NCBI GenBank assembly: GCA_018350325.1
Contig: JAEVLN010000003.1
Span: forward strand, 3,316,441-3,380,440
Length of the DNA stretch: 64,000 bases
Direction: 5' to 3'
Origin: Globodera rostochiensis
Lineage: Eukaryota > Nematoda > Chromadorea > Rhabditida > Heteroderidae
Position 1 is the stretch's first letter. The number at the start of each line of letters is the position of its first letter. Below the pieces are notes generated by a model, which did no database searches, was not told the origin of the DNA, and saw only the letters and a program-made list of their open reading frames with translations. The position numbers were made by a program, and so were the translations under genes. Below are positions 56,678-64,000 of this stretch, piece by piece.

Positions 56678-57791
56678 TCAGCCTTTGTGCGGTGCAATTG
56701 GATACGCTTTGGGCACATTGTGAAATTCGGACTCCGTCCGCTTGTAAATTTTGAAACGCGTAAATTGCGACAATTTCTGATTTCTGCGCAATTGTTTGAC
56801 CGATGGCCGATAAGCGGGCGGCAGCAGATACTGCTCCAAGTCGCAACTGTCCGGAGTGTTCGGCAAAGTGTTGCTGTTCACAAAGCCAATCCAAAGCTGA
56901 ACAAATTGGAAGAATTATTATAAAGTTTATTTGTCAACACCAACCAAATCTTTGTCGTTCAGAAACACCGCTCTCGCCTCATTCATTGCCTTCACTGACA
57001 TCGACGAGTCCATCAAAACGGAGCTGAAAGGGCGGCATTTTGTGCACAAAGACAAAGGACATCTTTTATTTATTAAAAATAGCCAATTTTGGAGTTAATT
57101 TGTAAGGATAATCTTTTTAGGGGTAGTTCAGGGGCAATAAAAGCACAAATTATATAACAAATAATTAAATCATAAAACAAATTGGTAAATAAAAATTGTT
57201 GATTAATCAAAGACAGAGCCGTAGCCAGAAAAAAAAGTTCGGGGGGTGTTTCTCGACCCAAATTACCCCTAAGAAAGTAAAATAACACCACAAATCTAAA
57301 AAAAAGGAACATTTTCCTAAGATCCGACACCAAACGAAAAATTCGGCAAAAATATGGACAAATTTCGTCAAAATTCAAATTTTCCAAAAATCATTTTGGC
57401 TTTAAATCATTTCAAAAAAGCATGAATTCGATCATTACTTTCCTTTTTGTTGTAAATTTGTGCCGTTTGAATGTTTTGAGGCCAAAATTAATTTTGAAAA
57501 AAACGCCGCCCTCCCTCCCGGGGCCATTACACAAAAAACGGACTTTGTAAAGTGCACATTCTTTAGCGTGTATTTGTCTGTTCGCGAATAGGGCAAATCG
57601 CGGAATCCGAGGCTTTGTAACTTCGTAATCACCGCGCCTTTGTCCATCAAAGTGACCGCTTGCCTTTTTATTGCGTCCACCAAATTTGCCTGACAATGCG
57701 AAGATTTATAAATTATTAGCAGAAAAGTTTCAAAATCGCGAAAAACCTTAGCCAGAGGGCGGAAGAAGAACGTTATTTCATATGGAGGCAT
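56678..57791 (-). CDS. mrps-6: Mitochondrial small-subunit ribosomal protein bS6m (MRPS6)
   Basis: bS6m binds bS18m in the platform of the mitochondrial ribosome. Minus-order exons: 57791-57747 (MPPYEITFFFRPLAK, matching the family's 'MPRYEL' start), about 57692-57530 ('LVDAIKRQAVTLMDKGAVIT', 'SLGFRDLPYSRTDKY'), about 57020-56944 ('AMNEARAVFLNDKDL') and about 56896-56678 ('LPPAYRPSVKQLRRN', ending YPIAPHKG). The second exon is diagnostic for bS6m: 'LMDxGAVI...L..LG.R.LPY'. The junction between exons 2 and 3 could not be fixed by phase. The intron there holds a repeat copy at 57215-57500. Length is about 165 residues, longer than vertebrate MRPS6 (about 125) because of the C-terminal extension. 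Confidence 0.8.
57215..57500. repeat. Foldback-family copy in the bS6m intron
   Basis: Starts near 'gagccgtagccag', which resembles the hAT-MITE end motif. It includes 'ggtgtttctcgac', 'caaaaagcatgaattcgatc' and 'gtttgaatgttttgaggcca', shared with 1600-1690, 7100-7190 and 14010-14110. No gene content. Confidence 0.55.
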
Positions 57792-58052
57792 TCAGAACTT
57801 GGAAAAGCTAAATGTTTTTAAAGAAAAAAAGAAAAAAACTAATTAATGAAAGAAACCCATTAGAGGCAAAATTGGATTCTCTTTAAGTTAAAGTCCAAAA
57901 ACAAAATGCCAGACTTAACGCAATATTCAATGGTCCAAAACAACAAATAACAGCCAATAGGCGATAAAGCACAAGCCAATGAGCTAATGGAAAATAAACG
58001 GCTCCAATAGTTCCATCGTCTACTTTTCTTGAAATGAATGCTAATTATTTAG

Positions 58053-58191
58053 TAGAGTAGAACGGGATCGGGATTGGTAATAACCGGGATCGGTATCGGG
58101 ATTTCCACTTTTCAAAAACCGGGACCGGGATTCCAAAAACCGGGATAATCCCGCCCGATCCCGACCGGGATTCCGATCCCGTCCTACTCTA
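58053..58191. mobile_element. 139-bp palindromic MITE with perfect 8-bp TSD
   Basis: Flanked by TTATTTAG at 58045-58052 and 58192-58199. Inverted ends: left TAGAGTAGAACGGGATCGG, right (reverse complement) TAGAGTAGGACGGGATCGG. The interior is made of 'cgggatcggga'-type words. The 8-bp duplication suggests hAT mobilisation. The rest of 57792-58981 holds no gene I can support. Confidence 0.8.
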
Positions 58192-58981
58192 TTATTTAGA
58201 AAGGTTTGAAGAAATCATTGAATTTTGTTCAGTAGTGAAAGAAGTTGCCAATACGCAGTCCAGCCCCCCCCCCCGGACCCCCCCGGACCTTCATTATGGA
58301 CATGGACGAATCGGAAAAAGTTTGTGCTCGAACATTTGAGACTTAAGAGGCCGACCGGTCCATTTAAGACTTGATGAAGTGCCGGTGAATTCAAAGGGTT
58401 TCCGGAAGTCGCTTAGTGATACGGCGTAAGACTTCGACTGACTAACAAATAAGTGAGGTCCTCGGGCCCTGTAAAAGTCTTTTTCGGCTTAATTAACTTT
58501 TTTTTATTAATTATTGCCGAGAATGGCTATTAAGCGACGTTCATAGGGACCTTAATTTAAAATAAGACCAAAAAAATCGAATTTCCGCTCAAAAACCGGC
58601 TAAAACATTAGACGAGTCGACCCTTTCATATCGTACAATAAATGGACCCCGTCATTTATAAAATTTAGTATTTGTTTCTCAATTACAAAAACTGCAGGTT
58701 TTTTAGCAGAGATTATTGGCGTCCGGACTCACAAAAAAAAACTTTTTTGATAAAAATTCTTTTTAATTCGTTTCAGAGACTGCGCGGTAGGGACAGTGAC
58801 AAAAAGAGAAAGCATTTTCGGGTCACTTTTTGTCGTTCGTTTTGACATTTCGTTTTCGGCTTCTAAACAAACACTGCCCGTTTCTCCGTTAGGTTACATC
58901 CATCGTCCCTTTTAACTGTGCCTTTCTTTCATTGTCCCATCGCTTATTGACAGTACCAGTGACCCCAAATTGGACAGACAA

Positions 58982-61711
58982 ATGTCGCAAAAAGTTTTGG
59001 ACGAGCAAAACCCGTCAGAGCCGAAGAATGGGCGAGTTGTGGTGGTGGTGGCGGAGGAGGGCTCCAAAGTGGATGATGGCCATGACAAGCCGACAGTTGG
59101 CGGAGATGGCCAAGCCGAAGAGCACGGGGAGAAAGGAGACAGGCGAGCCCATTTAGGGAGGAATTGCTTTTGGACAAGTCCGGTGGAGACTGAGCGGAGT
59201 GAGGAAAAGCACAGAAATTCCGAGAAATTTTATGGGTTAAGAGCGTATACATTTAGAGAGAGTTGTCCAGCTTATTTTGGGATAAAAACGGCTAATGCTT
59301 CTCCTTTCATTTAGCTCATTCAGAACTTTTGTTTTGTCGTCACCGATGGAAGTGAACAGCGCCGCTGACAGTGCCGGGGGGCTGGCTGAGGAAATGGGCG
59401 GAGAGGCGCCGAACGGCGAGGAGAAAGTCGTCGGAGACCAGCGGCAAGAGAATGCCGAGGGGGAGGAGCAGCCGTCGGAAGGGGCGGACGAAGTCGGAGG
59501 TGGACGGGAGAGGACTGGTGATTTGCAATGTTTGGCACTTTTGCAGTCCCATTGGATGTATTGTCCACCGCTGACTTTCACAAATATTGCGACCCAACGC
59601 TATCACCATCAAAATTTGTCGATTCGCAAAAATGCCGAAAATTTCTACGACTGTCCGAATTTCCTCCGTTCCTTTGCAGAGACCGCCCAAATTGGCACGG
59701 GCGCGGACGGTGCGCAGCCGCTGCCGGAGAAGACGCCTCCAAAATTACGCATCCACCGCGTGTTCCGCAACGAGGAGGGATTCGAAGTCGTACGTACAGC
59801 AAACCTTTGACCATTCTTTTGGTGTCATTCCTCCGGCGAACGCACTCTCTCAATGCTGTCCAATCTTTTCTAAAATCTGATGGGTTGAGAGTGGTCTCAA
59901 TAATTTCAAAATTCCAACAGAAAGTTGGCCTTCTCAGACTTTGGCATTGCCCCTGGCTATATCTCTGATTTGGAAGCCGCCATGGCATTACGGGTGGCAC
60001 TGATCGGCAGAGAATCTATAAATTTGTTTGGAAAACATTCAGTCCCATTACGACGCATCAGTATTGAAAGTCGAGCAATTTTTGTTTCTGTTTCAGAAGA
60101 AAACATTCATCAGTCTCTTCACAAATATTTTCACAAAAAATCAATGCTTTTTTTTTGATAAAACTCCGTATTTTTTTTTTGCTGTTCAGCGCCAGAGCGA
60201 GACCGTCGCCGACACGCGCCTGGTCGAGCAGTATCTCAAGATGCGCATGTTGTGCAGCAGAGAGCAGCTGTGGCGCTTTGCCTTCGACGACGCGAACGCT
60301 GAGAAGGTTTTGGGGGAGTTTCCGGCATTTCTGGAATTTTGCATTTTGGAGGATTTTCGAGCAATGAGACGGCGTCTGCAGAAACGGTTCAAATATTATG
60401 AGAACAAGCAGAAGTTGGAGGTGACGACAAAGAAAGCTGCAGGAAAGAGGGCAGGAGAGGGGGAGACGGCCGAGGCAAAGGTTAGGTTGGGCTGGACTGC
60501 CCGAAATTGGGAAGGGTTGGGGTTGGTCTGGACTGCTCGAAAAGTTGGGAAGGGTTGGGGCTGGGCTGGACTGCCCAAAAAGTTGGGAAGGGTTGGGGTT
60601 GGTCTGGACTGCTCGAAAAGTTGGGAAGGGTTGGGGTTGGGCTGACTGCCCGAAAAGTTGGGGTTTGACTGGACTGCCCGAAAAGTTGGGGTTGGGCTGG
60701 ACTGCCCGAAAAGTTGGGGTTGGCTGGACTGCCCGGAAAGTTGGGGTTGGTCTGGACTGCCCGAAATTGGAAGGGTTGGGGTTGGTCTGGACTGCTAGAA
60801 AAGTTGGGGTTGGTCTGGACTGCCCGAAATTGGAAGGGTTGGGGTTGGTCTGGACTGCTCAAAAAGTTGGGGTTGGTCTGGACTGCTCAAAAAGTTGGGG
60901 TTGGTCTGGACTGCCCGAAATTGGGAAGGGTTGGGGTTGGTCTGGACTGCTCGAAAAGTTGGGGTTGGTCTGGACTGCCCGAAATTGGGAAGGGTTGGGT
61001 TGGTCTGGACTGCTCAAAAAGTTGGGGTTGGTCTGGACTGCCCGAAATTGGGAAGGGTTGGGGTTGGTCTGGACTGCTCGAAAAGTTGGGGTTTGACTGG
61101 ACTGCCCGAAAAGTTGGGAAGGGTTGGGGTTGGGCTGGACTGCTCGAAAAGTTGGGAAGGGTTGGGGTTGGTGCCCGAAAAGTTGGGGTTGGGCTGGACT
61201 GCCCGAAAAGTTGGGGTTGGCTGGACTGCCCGAAAAGTTGGGAAGGGTTGGGGTTGGTCTGGACTGCCCAAAAAGTTGGGAAGGGTTGGGGTTGGTCTGG
61301 ACTGCTCGAAAAGTTGGTCCATTCAAAGCTGAGAGAGAATGCTTTTTCATTCAAAATAATTGAGAATCGCGGACTAATTTCGCAGTTTGTCTCAGAAAAC
61401 ATTGAGAGTAATAACTCCGCGACCATTTCCAGCAGAAAGCGCTTATTGCCGCGAACAATCTCCGCCCGTCCACCTCCGCCGCCGTCCAGTCGCCGTTCCG
61501 TCCGTCGCCGCCAAGTTCAAGCGGTTACAGCACGACCACGACGACGAGTTCGGCGCCGGAGGGCAAGACGCCGCCGGCGGTGGGCGGTCGGCATGGCGGG
61601 AGGGGCACCGCGCGGAGGCCGAACGCGGGGACGAAGCGACAGCGGTACTCTCCGGGCGCGGAGGCGCTCAACCCGCAGCAGGAAGTGAGGAGGGCCAAGG
61701 CCATGCTGTGA
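58982..61711 (+). CDS. Small protein with a TAF1-like segment
   Basis: Exons: 58982-about 59239 (MSQKVLDEQNPSEPKNGRVV, acidic), about 59320-59516 (acidic, Glu/Gly-rich), 59681-59789, 60190-60479 and 61436-61711. The middle exons join in phase to give 'PPKLRIHRVFRNEEGFEV', then 'RQSETVADTRLVEQYLKMRM', then 'REQLWRFAFDDANAEK'. This resembles the segment of TAF1 around 'KIYRTFR(N/D)EEGKEYVR.ETV' in the central part of that TFIID subunit. The rest of TAF1 (acetyltransferase core, zinc knuckle, bromodomains) is absent, so this is a stand-alone relative or fragment, not TAF1 itself. The C-terminal exon is low-complexity and basic, ending EVRRAKAML. The intron at 60480-61435 is a minisatellite. Function is unknown; a nuclear role is inference. 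Confidence 0.5.
60485..61315. repeat. Compound 24/36-bp minisatellite in the TAF1-like gene's intron
   Basis: Units are built from 'ggttggtctggactgc', 'ccgaaattgggaaggg' and 'tcgaaaagttgggg' in varying order, giving periods of about 24-26 and 35-37 bp, roughly 25-30 units. The array starts 6 bp inside the donor (GCAAAG|gttagg) and runs to within about 120 bp of the acceptor (tttccag|CAGAAAGC). Long frames are open on both strands and are artefacts. Confidence 0.9.
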
Positions 61712-62083
61712 CTGCTCGTCATCTCTCAGTCCCAACTCCATCGACACAACCCAACTCCAATCAAACCCAACGAATTCGTTCTTTGTTTGTTCGTCTTTCA
61801 CTCTTTCTTATTATTTCTATTCATCGCCCAATCAAAAGTTATTTTGCCCAAATCGCACTTACAATGCTTACAACAGACCCATCATAGAAATTGTGACCAT
61901 TTGCTTGGATTCGATAATTGCAATTCAATTTATTTGTTTCTTAAATTCGCTAGTTGGAAAATGAAATAAAATAAAAAACAAATTTGTTGATGTTTCCATG
62001 ACAACACTTTCCATGACGACACCGGAAACAGCGATTGTTTAGAAGTTGCCTTCAATTCTTCTGAACCCTCTCCGATCGAAGCA

Positions 62084-64000
62084 ATGGAGAAGCCTTTTGA
62101 AGGGTCCAATCGCCCGAAGGGATGGACGGCGGATCTGTCGCCGCCAGCGGAAAACGTTCGTTTGATCTGCGGCTTTTTCCGATAGAAAGCGCTGATCTTT
62201 CCGACTTTTTTCAGACCTTTGACAATTTTCAGGAGTCCAAAGTGCTCGCTGAGGCAGTGCTGTCACCGAACAACGCCGACGGGGTTTCTTCACCGGTTGG
62301 GGAGCTTTTCGCGAGGGTTAGGGCGACGAAGAGGTGACAGAAAGGGGGGGGGGGGGCGTCGAAATGTGCGGATGTTTCTTTAATGGTTGTGGAAATGGTG
62401 AATTGAATCAAAAAAGTGTTCGATGAGAACACTTTTCGTGTCCTTTGGTCATTCCACCCGACTAAACCATTCGTTCGTCAATCTCTGCTGAAGTGTGGAC
62501 GAGCTGTCCCAGTCCTCCTCCTCCTCAACTTCCGTCTCCCGACGGCATTTACCCTCCGGTAACGGAATTCCGCACGCGCGACAGCGCATCCGAGAACAGG
62601 CCCGGTCGATGCTGGAACGGCGAAAATTGGCCAAACGGTCGGCAATGGTGGGGAAAGTCGGGGAGAGGATCGAAATGGAAAACGAAGCAGAAATTGAACT
62701 TGGGGACGCGGAAATCGAGCAGAGCATCAAGGTGAGTCAGAAGCGGGCGGGAGATTCGAGAAATCCTTCCGAATGTTGTCTTTATCTCCCTCTAGCTGGG
62801 TGCTAAATATGTCGGCCAAGATCACGTGTTTTGGGAAGAGCAAATTGAGGCCGATAAATGTGCCGGGGGCGATATTGAGAAAGGCGAAGTCGGCAAAAAG
62901 GCGCCGTTGGTAACGTTGGGACGTCCGCTGCAGCATTCGGCCGAGAAACAGGCCAAATTCATCGCAATGCTCAAATGGGAGCAGCGAATAGAAAGCGAAA
63001 ATGGGCGGAGTTGGGGGCAAGTTGGCCAAGAAAAGGGCATAGACAAGCCGGTGATTTTGTTGGACGCGCCTCAAAGGGTTCGAATTGGGTCAGAAATGGA
63101 AATAAACATTGCCAAATATATTTTAAAAGGAATGTCCTAATTATGATATTTTTAAATTAATGAAGGCTTGGCCGCCAGAGTACGAATTTGCACGTTTTGC
63201 TGATCAGCCGCTTTTTATCTGGTCCGCCGCTTTGTCCTGGTCCCAATGGGTTCGTCGAAGTGGCACGCGCCAATGGGCACGGAGGGCGGGAACGGGGCTC
63301 TGGCTGGACGTGCACCGACTGGAGTTTGACCATCATTGGCTGTTCACCGCGGCTGAGTTGCACGAGCGCGCACTGTTACGGGCTTTTGAGTCGTTTGTGG
63401 GGACGCACGAAAGGGCGCTGAAAGCGGCCAAAGAATGGCTAACGGCCAGACAAGCAGAGGAGGAGGAGCGGCAGGGGGAGGGCGAAATGCCGCGGGGAGG
63501 TGAACACGAACTCAAAAGCAGGTTTTTGGTCTGGACCTGCTGTAGAAAGTCTAAATCCCTAACATAAGTTTGTCTGGAACTGCTTGGCCAACCGTTCAAC
63601 TGGATGAACTCCTTGGCAATGTTTTGCGTGTGCAGAAAGAATTGAACCTCACTGTGAAAGCGCTGGAACGTGCATGGGACGGCGCGGATCAGACGCACGG
63701 TCGATTTGTGCTCCGGCGCTTTGAGGGACACGCGGAAATCTTTGAGGAGTGAGCATTTCCCGGCATTACCTTAAGAAATGCCAAAACGAATCCGTCCAAT
63801 AAGAAAAATCGAAGTTTCCCATAAACAAGGCTGATAGAAATGTCTAAGGGAGTGTGAGGGTGGTGTGCCGCTGGAGTTGCGCGACTTTTTCCGATCGCCA
63901 ATGTTTGTGCTCAGTGATCGCGTGCCTCCCGAATCAGTGGCCACTGACGCAATTACGAAACACGACGCACAACGTGTACCGGCAGTGACGGCTTGCAACT
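62084..64000 (+). CDS. Unrecognised gene, partial at the window end
   Basis: Coding-like exons: an ATG at 62084 (MEKPFEGSNRPKGWTADL) or a later start, about 62216-62327 ('TFDNFQESKVLAEAVL'), about 62494-62730 ('RQRIREQARSMLERRKLAKR', helical and basic, then acidic), about 62797-63077 ('VGQDHVFWEEQIEADK', 'EKQAKFIAMLKWEQRIES'), about 63167-63520 ('PPEYEFARFADQPLF', then 'EFDHHWLFTAAELHERALL') and about 63578-63751 ('LNLTVKALERAWDGADQTHG', ending at donor GA|gtgagc). Further coding sequence runs to 64000 ('VPLELRDFFRSPMFVLSDR'). The 'FDHHWLFTAAEL' block faintly recalls the 'DHPLFS' region of the ciliary protein CC2D2A, but I would not name it on that. It is incomplete at the right edge. Confidence 0.5.

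Noticed and set aside
60480..61435. Trp/Gly-rich and Gln/Pro-rich ORFs, resembling repeat proteins
   Set aside because: Minisatellite in an intron bounded by GCAAAG|gttagg and tttccag|CAG. Frames are open on both strands.
62084..64000. Naming the right-edge gene as CC2D2A
   Set aside because: Only one short block gives a faint resemblance. The gene is incomplete, and the rest shows no recognisable C2 or other CC2D2A feature.

Overview
This is a nuclear genome window from a eukaryote, most probably a nematode. Genes have many short introns, often 45-90 nt. Several neighbours on the same strand are separated by only about 50-150 nt, as in nematode operons. The gene set (kcnl-type SK channel, gap-2-like SynGAP, Zwilch, Mis12, CPSF2, EXOSC1, bS6m) fits a nematode. 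Long G/C homopolymer runs, intron-filling minisatellites and a consensus GC-AG intron would suit a clade IV (tylenchid or cyst-nematode-like) genome, but that placement is inference. No prokaryotic gene, phage, plasmid or CRISPR array was seen.

Layout. 1-2335: no gene, two large inverted repeats. 2336-5623 (-): SLC18B1-like MFS transporter, 14 exons. 6379-8456 (+): unrecognised multi-pass membrane protein. 8603-11289 (+): Zwilch. 11783-12829 (+): gankyrin/PSMD10-like ankyrin protein. 14297-15978 (+): Mis12-like kinetochore protein with a hAT-type MITE in an intron. 16103-17258 (+): HDDC2-like nucleotidase. 17420-23577 (-): small-conductance Ca-activated K channel, one intron of which is a 29-bp minisatellite. 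26299-29061 (-): unrecognised RGG/coiled-coil, probably nuclear, protein. 29773-31779 (-): ZC3H3-like CCCH zinc-finger protein. 31873-32767 (-): exosome subunit CSL4/EXOSC1. 33599-37989 (+): CPSF2. 38-44 kb: low-complexity DNA and tandem repeats, perhaps with 5' exons of the next gene. 44348-55866 (+): SynGAP/gap-2-type RasGAP with two intronic arrays. 56678-57791 (-): mitochondrial ribosomal protein bS6m. 58982-61711 (+): small gene with a TAF1-like segment and another intronic array. 62084-64000 (+): unrecognised gene running off the window.

Two themes stand out. First, function: Zwilch and Mis12, both kinetochore proteins, lie in one co-directional run, and three RNA-processing genes (ZC3H3-like, EXOSC1, CPSF2) are adjacent. 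EXOSC1 and ZC3H3-like are 93 nt apart and look like an operon pair. Second, structure: introns of three genes have become minisatellites. The most unusual is the last intron of the RasGAP gene (54438-55722). It is 14 tandem copies of one 86-nt intron, each with its own 5' and 3' splice site, separated by 7-nt would-be microexons. Exon boundaries were deduced by hand from splice consensus, reading phase and similarity recalled from known families, without database searches.
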